A stretch of DNA of 64,000 bases, from contig CM022948.1 of assembly GCA_012931725.1 (NCBI GenBank), positions 108,573,605 to 108,637,604 on the forward strand, read 5' to 3'. Origin of the DNA: Litsea cubeba (taxonomy: Eukaryota > Streptophyta > Magnoliopsida > Laurales > Lauraceae). Shown piece after piece: positions 52,293 through 63,150 of the stretch. The notes under the pieces are model-generated. The model made no database searches. It was not told the DNA's origin and worked only from the letters and a program-made list of their open reading frames with translations. Positions within the stretch are counted from its first letter, which is position 1. Every line of letters starts with the position of its first letter. A program made the position numbers and the translations under genes.

Positions 52293-54950
52293 ATGGCAGC
52301 TTCACTAACCATTACCTTCGATGAGAACAAGCACCAGCTCATGCTTCAACAGAAGCAAACTACGCGCACCTACAAGCGCCCCATCAGCTGCCGAAGCGTC
52401 AACTCCCTCGGCAACTCTCTGAAGTCCAGGTCGACCTCGACTCCCCGGACTATTGTCTTTGGGACGCTGGGACCATTCCCACTTCCCGAAGAACAAACTA
52501 CTCCTTCCAAGAAGCAGAAGCTCGCCTCTCAACGTGTCACTACCGTGACACCAAAGGCGAGTACCAGAAGGCCCGAAGCCCGTGGCAGCCCCATGAAGCC
52601 TCGACCCGCAAACGACCAGGTCTATCCCAAGACTTGGTCCCCAAGACCTTCACCAAAACAAAGAAGGTCTCAAACATCCACCAAGGCAGTATACCTGGCC
52701 CCACTCAAGGAGAACCAGTTCTACCCTCTTGCCTGCATGAAAGAGGAGAGACCCATCTCCAATCTGACTCCCAAGTCAACCCAGCATAAGCGGCTTGTTC
52801 CTACAAGCCCAAAATCAAGTTATGCATCACAAGGCCTCTGCAAGCACCTGCTAAGGCCTACAAACCTGCAGTTAGACCCTTCATCTCTACAGGGGCCAAA
52901 CTCCAGAAATTTAAAGCTTCGTTGCAACAGGCGAAGGAACCGGGTTCGCATCCTGTCCTTGCCCAGCTACAAAGAAGACAGGCTCGGCTGCTGCGCCCGA
53001 GGGAGCACATCCTTCGTTGACAAAGCCCAGCCAGAGCTGACCGAAGCTCAAATTACTTGTCGCATACGCCGCCGCGCGTCGTATCGACAAAAAAAACTAG
53101 AGAAGCGAATGACCCAGCCTCTAACGCTTCAAGTCTCTTACAAATGGGTCGAAAAAGAAAGACCTAACCAAGTTACTACCGTCCATATGGTTGGAAAAAC
53201 CAAAAGACGCCAAAAGTCAGCAACAAAAATCCATGTCCGACGTCCGGTGACCCGCAGTGTCTCCAGGACAAGAAGACACTCAGAAGAATCCCCTACTCCT
53301 TCAAGCAAAGAATGGCAGAGTGATCCTTCCTCAAGCTCTTCATCAAAAAGAATGAGCCCCAGCTCAGTCACCAGGACAGTTTCTTCGTTCGAATCTCGAT
53401 GGATGAACGTATTGGCTACAAATTCTGAGCCACCACCCCGCAACCCACCTCAAGACGATGCGATCACACGGATCCAGTAGTTGGAACAAGGCCAGCAGAG
53501 AATTGAAACTCTGATGGAAAACCTTCTCCTCGCCTTCCAAAATCAGGCGAACAATGAACCTCCTCCAAATCATCAAGAAGATGAGGTAAATGGGGAAGAA
53601 AATGAGTCACGCGTCCTTACCAAAAAGGACGTAGACAGTATCCTCGCCAAAGCAAAAGAAAAGGATATACTCAAGGAGCATGAGATCAAACCACCATATC
53701 CCTTATGGATGGACTCGGTCCCGTTCCCCACAAAACTCAAGCATCCTACTCTCCAAACATATACGGGGAAAGGATCAGCCAGACAGCACGTCATCCACTT
53801 CAAGATCTTGACGGGAGCTATCGCTGATCAAGATGCACTCAAGATCCGCCTCTTTGCAAGTACCCTATAAGGTACGGCCTTCGACTGGTAGTCCACTCTG
53901 CCGGAGGACTCCATCCAAAATTGGGCCATGCTAGAGACACGCTTCCTGACTCACTTCAAAGGTGAGGATCATCCCGCTACTATGGCTCAGCTGTGCAGTC
54001 TAAAACAGGGGGAGAATGAGTCAACATATGACTTCATTCATAAGTGGAAAGCAATGGCATACAAATGCTCTGATGTATTGCCACAAGCGTCACTAGTCGA
54101 CATCTGCTGAAACAACATGAGAGCCAGAATCCGCTCCATGATCATCGGCAACAAATCAAAGAACCTGGGAGAATTCCTGGAAGCTTCCATGGAAGTTGAA
54201 ATGGGGATTAAAGACCTCAACAGTCAGAAATCATCAAGAAAAGAGCCAACCGCCATTGCAACCTCAAAACCAAAGAAAAAAGAGGTCCTCAATGTTCAGA
54301 CCAAGTCAGCTCTTCAGCCACCAAAGAAAGCTAAAAACAAAGCTACTGGTAAGAGACCTGAACTCTCAGATGCCTTCAAAGAACGAGTAGAGAAGAAATA
54401 TCCATTTGATGAAGATGTTGATGAAATCTTCGGGGCTCTTGTGGCGAACGACAAGCTCACCTTGCCTGAACTCAAAAGACCGGGTGATGTTGGCAAAACC
54501 AACGATCCTCGGTACTGACCATACCACCAGATGATCTCGCATCCTCTCAATCAATGCTTCGTTGTGAGAGAAAATAAACGAGATGTGGAAAAATGGAGTC
54601 ATCACCTTTGACAAAAACTATGGGTCTGCCTCCGTCAACATGGTGACATGTGGACGAACATCAAAATCACCGAAGAAAAAGATCACTACATCCTTCAAGG
54701 TGATAAACACAATCCAAGCGTCCCAGGAACTGGTTCCTTACCCGACACCAGACGGACAACCCATATGGGTACATCCCGATCTCCTGGAAGATGAAAATTG
54801 GGAGGTCGTGAAAACAAAGCCTACAGCTCAACAGCGAAGGTAGGCTAGGAAACATCTCCTCAAGCGCAAACGGCAAGAGAAGACCCAGCCAAAATAAGAA
54901 GTCCAAGAAAAGGCAGAGCCTTCCTCTACCGCTTCACTGAAGGCAACAAA
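52293..54950 (+). pseudogene. Gag of Tat/Ogre-like element, copy 2
   Basis: The frame starts MAASLTITFDENKHQL at 52,293. It runs basic and Ser/Pro-rich to an amber codon at 53,478-53,480 (ATCCAG|TAG), and continues in the same frame as EQGQQRIETLMENLLLAFQN. The gag core follows (LKHPTLQTYTGKGSARQHVI, NWAMLETRFLTHFKGEDHPA, STYDFIHKWKAMAYKCSDVL). Further stops are at 53,868, about 53,891, 54,108 (TGA where copy 1 has CGA), about 54,517 and 54,841. Gag would form the particle and bind RNA; no zinc knuckle is seen. Confidence 0.82.
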
Positions 54951-54951
54951 A

Positions 54952-57420
54952 ATGTCCCTTCCAGAGACTTCAAAGGGGGTAAGAAAATTCACTCTCAGTG
55001 ATTTCATGCCACCTCAATTCAAAGAAGCCACGCAGGAGGCATCATACTCTTGCAATTCGGTTGTTGGATTCTCCATTGATGGATACGAGTCCAGCGACAC
55101 CGATGATGGATTCGAATCCAACTACACCGACGAGTGGGAGGAGTCCTTTGAAACAGGAGAATATCTCTCCAATGAAGAATGGGTTCCTAAGACTCATCTT
55201 ATGCTAGTAATCTGGTATAACCCCCTACAGCCACAAGGATCCTGGTCTGATGATGAAGAAGACCAAGAGGCTGTACAAGAAAATGCTGCTGACCCAGGAC
55301 CTCTCATTGCTCCAGTGGAAATCAACCATGTTGAGCCACAAAGAGCTGATGAAGAAGAAGATTTGGCTCCCATGCCTGATCTTGAAGAATATGCAAGGAT
55401 CTTGCAGCGTCTCGCTCTAGAACAAGAACAAGACCGCGTCAATGAGCTTCCTCGCAATCCAGAGCCTAAAATCCATGAAGACCATCAGGTACATCCTCCC
55501 TTAACTCATGAAAATGGAGAAAATTGCTGGATAGACGATCCTCTTACATCCGAGGATGAGTCTGACTCCGATCAGACAACGTCTCCTGTCAGAGCTTCCT
55601 GTAATGTGATAATTCGGGTTTATAACTCTTCCGAAGCACCGTCTGATGAGATCACTTACACTCCGGCGACACCTAGCAATGTATCTTCTGGAGCCACCTC
55701 ATCTCATGTGACTTTCACTGAGACGACACCCTCTCAAGTTTCTTCTCCTGAGATTGTGACTTCAAAGTTCACACATTTCCTGACTGAAGAATTCCCAGCT
55801 ATTGATGGTTGGGACAATGAATTGGTCAACGAAGAAGAAAGGTTGCTGGATGCTGTTCAGGACTTGTTTCCGAAAAATGCTCCGTGCAACATAATCACTG
55901 AGGATGGCAACTCTGCTGCAGATACATCCTCAGCAAATGAAAAACGACAACCTCTTGATCCTAAAGACAATCTTTCAAATGAAGACCCTTATCAAGAAGC
56001 TCTCGAAGTTGGTAGAGGCACCCGCTCTGGCCGGGACTACCACAAAAATTACAACCAATCTTCCTTTACATATGTAAATCCTTCGGGAAAAGATGTTGTA
56101 AGCGCCCCTAGTGGCAACAATGATGAACGTGCAGGCCCTAAGGAGGCTTTCAAGTATGACTTGATTGAACACTTCAAGCACATACCTGTACGTTTGCACA
56201 TCCTGGATTTATTACGAATGTCTCCGCACACTCGTGATAATCTCATCTCAGAATTACAAAAGCTGAATGAGGATGTCGACAAACATGCCCCGCAAGTCCT
56301 CCAAATTGAAATGGATTACCGGGTCAAAAACTCAGAAGCTTCCTCAAAGGGAGAAAAGAAGAAAACTGAGGGATCATGCGTTGAATGCCTCTCGGTTAAA
56401 AAAGCAACCAGTGCAACCATCACCTTCACAAAGGACGACCTCCTACTTGGCGAAACAAGGCACAACCGACTCCTATACTTCACAGGGTACATCGAGGAAA
56501 TGCCTATGCACAGAGTTCAGATCGACCCAGGTTCTACACTCAACCTCATCTCGACATCGGCTCTCGAAGAGTTGGACATCCCAGCCAGCAAGCTGAGCCA
56601 CACATCTGTATCTATCTTTGGATACGATGGGAGTACTCAGAGGCCTATCGGAAAAATTAAGTTCAAGTTGCAGATCGGTGATCTTATCTCTGAGGTCACT
56701 GTGTTTGCAATAAAAACCCCTTCATGCTACAACATCCTTCTCGGACGCCCCTGGATCCACGAGAATGGTGTTGTCCCTTCAACTTTACATCAATGCATCA
56801 AGTTTGTTGGCAACGACGGCATGATACATAGAGTCTTTACGGACAGAAAAACCTTCAAAGGTAAAGAAGTCCACCACTTCGCAGACTCACAAATGTATGA
56901 AGGTGAAAAAGAAGAAGAGGAGAAGCACACAGCACCCTTTGCCGAAAATCTCCAGAAAGATAAAGGCAAGGCTCCACAACAATCACCGGAAGAAAAAAAA
57001 CCATCCGGTAAATCCGAAGAGAGCATTCAAACTCCCTTCATCATCTCCTTTAAACCTTCAAAGCCTTTGGTCATCACAACTAAAGTGAAGAAGGCAAAGC
57101 AAAAGCCTGGGGGCAAATTTGTTGTCTCTTTCGTGTCTATCATGCAAGACACGGATTCGGATTCACAGCCAGAAGATGACACATCGTCAAGCCAAGCTGA
57201 CACTCAGCAAGTTCAGCCTGCTCTTACTCCAATGGAGACAACTTCTGACATAGAAGATCCTACGTTAGATTCATTCGTTGTTCCAGCAACTTCAGCAAAG
57301 GAAAAGCCGATCTTCTTCCATAGATCGGATGCTTCTTCATCAAACTCCATGCTTGAACCTTTCCAAAATGAAGGTATGCCTCAACTATCCTTATATAGTC
57401 CTTGGCACAAGCTATTATGA
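54952..57420 (+). CDS. Acidic linker and protease region, element copy 2 (open frame)
   Basis: An uninterrupted 822-codon frame, unusual in an otherwise broken element. Residues 1-450 are acidic and Ser/Thr/Pro-rich with SDTDDGFESNYTDEWEESFE-type repeats of D/E. The retropepsin-like part is at about 515-625 (VQIDPGSTLNLISTSALEEL, NILLGRPWIHENGVVPS). A Lys/Glu-rich tail with a second acidic Ser patch (TDSDSQPEDDTSSSQADTQQ) follows. The catalytic triad is DPG rather than D-T/S-G. The frame ends at 57,420, where the next domain continues in another frame (shift near 57,400). ATG at 54,952 is probably not a true start, as the polyprotein begins in gag. Confidence 0.7.
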   Translation: MSLPETSKGVRKFTLSDFMPPQFKEATQEASYSCNSVVGFSIDGYESSDTDDGFESNYTDEWEESFETGEYLSNEEWVPKTHLMLVIWYNPLQPQGSWSDDEEDQEAVQENAADPGPLIAPVEINHVEPQRADEEEDLAPMPDLEEYARILQRLALEQEQDRVNELPRNPEPKIHEDHQVHPPLTHENGENCWIDDPLTSEDESDSDQTTSPVRASCNVIIRVYNSSEAPSDEITYTPATPSNVSSGATSSHVTFTETTPSQVSSPEIVTSKFTHFLTEEFPAIDGWDNELVNEEERLLDAVQDLFPKNAPCNIITEDGNSAADTSSANEKRQPLDPKDNLSNEDPYQEALEVGRGTRSGRDYHKNYNQSSFTYVNPSGKDVVSAPSGNNDERAGPKEAFKYDLIEHFKHIPVRLHILDLLRMSPHTRDNLISELQKLNEDVDKHAPQVLQIEMDYRVKNSEASSKGEKKKTEGSCVECLSVKKATSATITFTKDDLLLGETRHNRLLYFTGYIEEMPMHRVQIDPGSTLNLISTSALEELDIPASKLSHTSVSIFGYDGSTQRPIGKIKFKLQIGDLISEVTVFAIKTPSCYNILLGRPWIHENGVVPSTLHQCIKFVGNDGMIHRVFTDRKTFKGKEVHHFADSQMYEGEKEEEEKHTAPFAENLQKDKGKAPQQSPEEKKPSGKSEESIQTPFIISFKPSKPLVITTKVKKAKQKPGGKFVVSFVSIMQDTDSDSQPEDDTSSSQADTQQVQPALTPMETTSDIEDPTLDSFVVPATSAKEKPIFFHRSDASSSNSMLEPFQNEGMPQLSLYSPWHKLL

Positions 57421-57614
57421 AGAAAATGGGCTATGACGCTCAAAACCCAGTCGGTTTGGGAGAAGGACGCGGTATTCTCACGCCATTAGGGCCCGTCTTG
57501 ACCAAAAGCCAGCTGGAAGATTGGAGACTCTACGGCTATGCAGAAAAGTCTTCACACGGGCTAGCTAGGGTACGATCCCGACACTCCTCTGAGACAGTTG
57601 ACACAAAAGCTTAA
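57402..57614 (+). pseudogene. G-patch-like segment between protease and RT, copy 2
   Basis: AQAIMKKMGYDAQNPVGLGE then GRGILTPLGPV fits the G-patch pattern (hydrophobic...KMGY...GLG...G). G-patches are RNA-binding glycine motifs also found next to protease in some retroelements. It overlaps the protease frame by 19 bases in another frame, so a frameshift or spliced junction lies near 57,400. Copy 1 lacks this region by deletion. Confidence 0.6.
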
Positions 57615-59170
57615 AAGTCAATTTACTGACCGAACCTCAACATCTCAAGTCCATGAAGACATTGATCTCCCTAGATATTTCTTCGATGAGTCACCTGACA
57701 AAGATCCAAGAAGCTCGTCTAATTGGTACGATTTCTCTGACGATGAGGAGGAATTGTCTGATGGCACAGATGTATGGTCTTCTGACCCAGAAGAACCCTC
57801 GTCTCCAAAAGAAGTACCTTACTTCGACTCAGTTTCAACAGGCGATTGGGATCATCTCATAGCAAGCCTTGGGAAAATTCCCGATCAAGAAGACCCGTGG
57901 AAAGGAACAAAACCCTGGTTTGGAAATACCCTTGAAACCCCAGAAGGTTTCGTTGAGCTGGAAGCTTCCGAAAATATTGTGGAGGAACCACCTTCGAACC
58001 CTCCAATAGAAGATCTTGTTCAAAAGATAGACTTGGGAACACCAGATAACCCACGTCCTGTATTCATAAGCAAGAATATAAAGGATGATGAGTTACCCGA
58101 GTATATCGCCTTTCTTCATGAGTTTGTTGATTGCTTTGCATGGTCTTATGCTGAAATGCCTGGTTTAGACCCCAAAATAGCAGTCCACAGACTCAATCTT
58201 CAAGAAGACATCAAGCCTGTCAAGCAGGGTCGAAGAAGATTCCGTCCAGATGTGATGGATAAAATCGAACAAGAATTTCAAAAACTCAAAAGCGTCGGCT
58301 TCATCCGTGAGGAACAACATCCTGAATGGTTGGCCAACATTGTCCCCGTGACAAAGAAAAATGGGCAGATCAGGGTCTATATTGACTACAGAGACCTAAA
58401 TGGCGCATGCCCTAAAAATGAATTTTCGCTCCCCATACCAGAGGTAATGATTGATAATACCTGTGGATTCGAGCGAATGACATTCATGGATGGTTTCTCT
58501 AGCTACAATCAGATAAAGATGCATCCTGAAGATGAAAAACATACATCCTTTCGGACCCCATTTGGTGTGTATTGCTACACTGTCATGCCATTTGATTTGA
58601 AAAATGCTGGTGCCACATATCAGAGGGCTATGATGAAGATATTCCAAGATATGCAGCACAAGACGGTCGAATGTTACTTTGATGACCTCGCCGTCAAAAG
58701 CTAAAGAAAGGAAGATCATCTCGAAGACCTTCGAGAAGTCTTCCTCCGACTTTGCAAACACAAACTGTGAATGAATCCTTTGAAATGCTTCTTCGGCGTC
58801 TCATCGGGTAAGTTCATCGGATTCTTAGAGCGGAAAGCTGGAATAGAGGTTGACCCCATAAAAGTCAAAGCCATTCTAGAAATGCCCTCTCTAAAAACCT
58901 TGAGAGAACTCAAAGGGCTTCAAGGGAGATTGGCCTACATCAGACGGTTCATCTCCAATCTTTCGGGGAAATGCCATCCATTCTCCCGGTTGATGAAAAA
59001 AGGTGTAAACTTTGTCTGGGATGCTGACTGTGAAGCTGCATTCCAAGATATCAAGTCATACCTAACCAAACCTCCAATGTTAGCTGCTCCTACCACTGGA
59101 AAACTATTCAACTTGTATACAAGAGCCCTTGATCACTCTCTGGGCCGCTCTGCTTGCACAAGAAAATGAT
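57598..59170 (+). pseudogene. Reverse transcriptase and start of RNase H, copy 2
   Basis: The acidic lead ends in ECF-like FVDCFAWSYAEMPGLDP. RT runs from about 58,200: IRVYIDYRDLNGACPKNEFS, FMDGFSSYNQIKMHPEDEKH, VMPFDLKNAGATYQ and the active site CYFDDLAVKS (58,672). The usual forms are MPFGLKNAG and YV/IDD, so Gly-to-Asp and the Phe are probable damage. Stops at 58,702-58,704 and about 58,768. The thumb/connection (CFFGVSSGKFIGFLE, LQGRLAYIRRFISNLSGKCH) runs to a frame break at about 59,145. Confidence 0.88.
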
Positions 59171-60288
59171 GAAAGAAAAGAAGTTGCTCTATATTACCTC
59201 AGCCGCATGCTAGTAGGTGCAGAGCATCGCTACTCTTTAGTCGAAAAAGAATGTCTTGCAGTGATATTCGCCGTACAAAAGCTGCGTCACTACTTGCTTT
59301 CCAACATAGTCTACCTGGTCTCGAGGATCAAACTCTTGAAGGTCCTTGTCACAAAAGCAGGTTCTCTCAATGCCTGACTGGCAAAATGGTCCATCCTTCT
59401 GTCACAATTTGATATTAGGTATGTACCACAAAAGGCAATCAAAGGGCAAGCTCTAGAGGACTTCCTCGCAAAGCATCCATTGCCTAAAGATTCTCCACTC
59501 AGAGATGATCTCCCAGACGAACCAGTCTACAATGTGGAGACTTTCCCACAAAATGCTTCCCGGGACATGTACTTTGACGATGCAACCAGGACAAATGAAA
59601 AAGACAGCTGATCTCGGAAGTTGGCATCCTCTTTGTTAGCCCAAACAAATACATGATTCCACACGCTTTCTCGCTACTGGAACCATGCATAAACAATGCA
59701 GCTGAAAACCAAACTCTGATCCTAGGATTGGAACTTGCAATCGAATCTGGTATCATCATGCTGGAAGTCTTTGGAGACTCTCAACTGATCGTCAACCAGA
59801 TGAATCAGAAATTTGAAGTCAGGAAGCCTAATCTGCTGCCTTACTACAACAAGGCACAATCGCTTCTGCAAAAGTTTGACATCTGTCACATCATCCACAT
59901 TCGTAGAGGTGAAAACATACGTGCAGATGCCCTGGGTGGACTTGCCGCATCTATGGCAATCCAGGAAGGGAAAAATTTGCAAATCATTGTGTACGAAAGA
60001 AGAATCCTTCCTCCTCTTAACACACATCAAGCAGTTGCTAAATGCCACCAAGTGGTTGGAAGTCGGATTTCAATCCTTCAAACTTCAATCGGCGACTGGA
60101 GGGATCCGTTCATTGATTACGTTATGTTCGGAATCCTACCTGAAGATCTAAAAGAACGGGTAAGCATCCAAAGGCGAACCCCAAGCTTTCATTTGGATAT
60201 TCATTCAAAAATCCTTTACAAGAAATCCTTCAACGGAGTACTTCTACGCTGCTTGTTACAACAAGAAGCTGAAGAAACACTCAAATAA
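59125..60288 (+). pseudogene. RNase H and second (archaeal-type) RNase H, copy 2
   Basis: RNase H scraps are ALYYLSRMLVGAEHRYSLVE and KECLAVIFAVQKLRHYLL near 59,185-59,295, then IKGQALEDFLAKHP near 59,438. The second RNase H follows near 59,610-59,960: GILFVSP, NNAAENQTLILGLELAIESG, LEVFGDSQLIVNQM and ADALGGLAAS. It places the family in the Tat/Ogre group with the 30-43 kb element, although the two families share little sequence. The frame then runs open to 60,288. Confidence 0.8.
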
Positions 60289-61340
60289 GTTTATACTGGT
60301 CTTTGCGGAGCTCATCAAGCTGGTCCCAACTTCTATGATCAGATAAAAAGGTTAGGTTATTACTGGCCTACCATGGTAGCTGACGCAATGCAATTTGCTA
60401 AGTGCCTCCAACAATGCCAAGTTCATGGAGATTATGTTCACATGCCTCCAGAATGGCTACATCCTACAGTGATTTCATGGCCTTTCGAAGCCTGGGGTAT
60501 GGACATCATAGGTCCTATTTCTCCCCCTTCAAGCAAAGTTCATCGCTCATCTTCGCCGCTACGGATTATTTCTCCAAGTGGTCAGAAGCATTTGCGCTCA
60601 ACGAAATGTAGACCTTGTCGGTCCTTCAGTTCCTGCGCACCAACATTATTTGTCGTTTCGGTATACCCAAAAGATTCGTCCATGATAACGAACCATAATT
60701 CTGGGATCATCAATTCTACAGGTTCTGCGACAAATACAAAATTCAAAGCTGTCCTTCGACTCCATATAATCCGGTAGCAAATGGATTAGCAGAAGCTTTC
60801 AACAAGACACTCTATAAAATCCTCAAGAAAATGGTCTCTAGTCACAAAAGAGAATGGAGCGACAAAATGTCTGAACCTTTGTAGGCCTATCGAACCACCA
60901 TTCGAGGACCAACCCATAGCACACCATTCTCCTTGGTCTATGGGTGTGAAGCTGTCGTACCCTTGGAAGTACAAATTCCTTCCTTGAGGGTATCCTTGCA
61001 AAATGACATGACTCAAGAAAGTAATGTCAAATTGTGACTCCATGAGCAGGACAATCTCGATGAGAGACGACTCGAAGCTCGAGAAAGCATTGAATCTTAC
61101 CGAGCAAGCATGGCAGGATCTTTCGACAAAAAGGTCAGGCAATGCGCCTACAAAAAGGGTGACTTGGTTCTTGCGGTAAAAAGACCAATGGTCTTCGCTC
61201 ACAAGTCCAAAGGAAAATTTGAGCCAAAATGGGAGCGACCCTACGTCATCGACAAGGTTTTCTCCAACGGCGCATACGCACTCCTAAACATGGAAGGTGA
61301 CAGATGTAGCTGCCCATCAACGGCAAGTTCTTAAAGCGGT
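60289..61340 (+). pseudogene. Integrase, copy 2
   Basis: Continuing after a stop at about 60,288: zinc-domain remnants (GAHQAGPNFYDQIKRLGYYW, CLQQCQVHG), core WGMDIIGPISP (first Asp), AATDYFSKWSEAFALNEM in a shifted frame, RFGIPKRFVHDNEP (second Asp), NPVANGLAEAFNKTL (Glu), AYRTTIRG and HSTPFSLVYGCEAVVPLE. The C-terminus is KKGDLVLAVKRP...GKFEPKWERPYVIDKVFSNG. At least four stops and two frameshifts. No chromodomain. Confidence 0.85.
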
Positions 61341-61985
61341 ACTACCCTTGAAGACTTACCCAACTGGGTAAGAGCAATGCCTGTATGGCCAAAACCGGTT
61401 TCCAGGTACACGCTCGCTAAACCCACGCTTTTTAGAATTTTCATATCAAATGTTGAAATTTCTAGAAATTTTTACAATGCTTACTTTCATCGTTTCATTG
61501 TTCAAAAATCAAGTTTAGGAGCCTTTCCTTAACTTGACCAAAATTTTCAACCCTTGAACCCAAAATTCGTGGTTTGAAATAAAATCCGGATTCACGGATT
61601 TCCACCCTAGTCGACCCTACCTTTTACCGCCTAATTGGTTTTAGGTCAAAACTTATGACCCTCGTGTCTTTAAACCAAAAAAAATGGTTTTTCAAAAAAC
61701 CGCGGGGAAGCGACACTTAGTGGATACTCGCACAAATTGAAAGCATGCGAACCACGTTCGACACTTCCAAAATAGCAGGGAAGCGACATTTCGTCGATAC
61801 TTACAAAATCCAAAACCATGGAGATGCAACATTTCAGTTGATATCTACAAACCAAATTTCAAAGGTTCGAAAAAACCTAAAAACCATGGAGACGCAACAT
61901 TTCAGTTGATATCCATAACCCAAAGGTTCGAGAAAACCATAAATTTCAAAGATCGTGGGGTAACAACATCAAGTCAGTACCCGCA
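61341..61985 (+). repeat. 3' untranslated region of element copy 2 with diverged 68-74-bp repeats
   Basis: CCATGGAGAYGCAACATTTCAGTTGATATC occurs at 61,816 and 61,884. Looser relatives (GGGAAGCGACAYTT...GATACT) start near 61,704 and 61,780, and GGGGTAACAACATCAAGTCAG near 61,957. Variable 3' UTR repeats are typical of Tat/Ogre elements. There is no polypurine tract or 3' LTR: the sequence is cut at about 61,987 and joins inverted gag. Confidence 0.65.
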
Positions 61986-63094
61986 ATGCGTGGCTTCTTT
62001 GAATTGAGGTGGCATGAAATCACTGAGAGTGAATTTTCTTACCCCCTTTGAAGTCTCTGGAAGGGACGTTTTTATTGCCTCCAGTGAAGCGGTAGAGGAA
62101 GCCTCTGCCTTTTCTTGGACTTCTTATTTTGGCTGGGTCTTCTCTTGCCGTTTGAGCTTGAGGAGATGTTTCCTAGCCTGCCTTTGCTGTTGAGCTGTAG
62201 GCTTGTTTTCACGACCTCCCAATTCTCAGCTTCCCAGGAGATCGGGATGTACCAATATGGTTGTCCGTCTGGTGTCGGGTAAGGAACCAGTTCTTCGGAC
62301 GCTTTGGATTGTGTTTATCACCTTGAAGGAAAGTAGTGATCTTCTTCTCGGTGATTTTGATTGTTTGTCCACATTACACCATGTTGACGGAGGTAGACCC
62401 AAAGTTTTTGTCAAAAGTGATGACTCCGTTTTCACACATCTCATTTATTTTCTCCCTCACAACGAAGCATTGATTGAGAGGATGCGAGATCATCTAGTGG
62501 TATGGACAGTACCGAGGATCGTTGGTTTTGCCAACATCACTCGGTCTTTTGGGTTTAGGCAATGTGAGCTTGTCGTTTTCCACGAGAGCCCCGAAGATTT
62601 CGTCAACATCTTCATCGAACGGGTATTTCTTTTCTACTCGCTCCTTAAAGGCATCAGAGAGTTCGGGTCTCTTACCAGCAGCTTTGTTTTCAGCTTTCTT
62701 TGGTGGCTGAGGAGCTGACTTGGTTTGCACATGAGGACCTCTTTCTTCTTCGATTTAGAAGTTGCAATGGCAATTGGCTCTTTTCTTGATGATTTCGGAC
62801 TGTTGAGGTCTTTAATCACCGTTTCAGCTTCCATGAAAGCTTCTAGGAGTTCTCCCAAGTTCTTTGATTTGTTGCCAATGATCATGGAGCGGATTCTAGC
62901 TCTAATGTTGTTTCGGCAGATGTCGACTAGCGATGCTTGTGGCAATACATTAGAGTATTTATATGCCATTGTTTTCCACTTGTGAATGAAGTCATATGTT
63001 GACTTATTCTCCCCCTATTTTAGGCTGCACAGCTGAGCCATAGTAGCGGGATGATCCTCACCTTTGAAGTGAGTCAGCATGGCCCAATTTTGGA
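61986..63094 (-). pseudogene. Inverted gag fragment, unit A
   Basis: Reverse complement of the family A gag/linker: matches bases 71 to about 1,175 of this window and the corresponding part near 53,920-55,030. Minus-strand frames include KYPFDEDVDEIFGALV and the following SDVGKTNDPRY. It ends left at AAAGAAGCCACGC, sharing GCG with the flanking 3' UTR of element copy 2. Confidence 0.85.
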
Positions 63095-63150
63095 CAGCGC
63101 TTCTGCTCGGTTCTACCAAGGTCGGCAGACATGGGAGTCCATTTGATCCG
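63095..63150 (-). repeat. LTR-end fragment joined to gag, unit A (same junction as window start)
   Basis: Reading on the minus strand, GGATCAAATGGACTCCCATG...GAGCAGAAGCGCTGTCC runs into AAAATTGGGCCATGCTGACTCAC, the exact junction seen at base 70. The other side abuts the end of unit B at AAGTCCAAGAAAAGA. Confidence 0.85.

Noticed and set aside
52293..53480. A separate extra ORF upstream of gag, as in Ogre elements
   Set aside because: The next frame begins at the very next codon in the same phase after a single TAG, and reads on naturally into gag; a Gln-to-stop change inside one gag is simpler.
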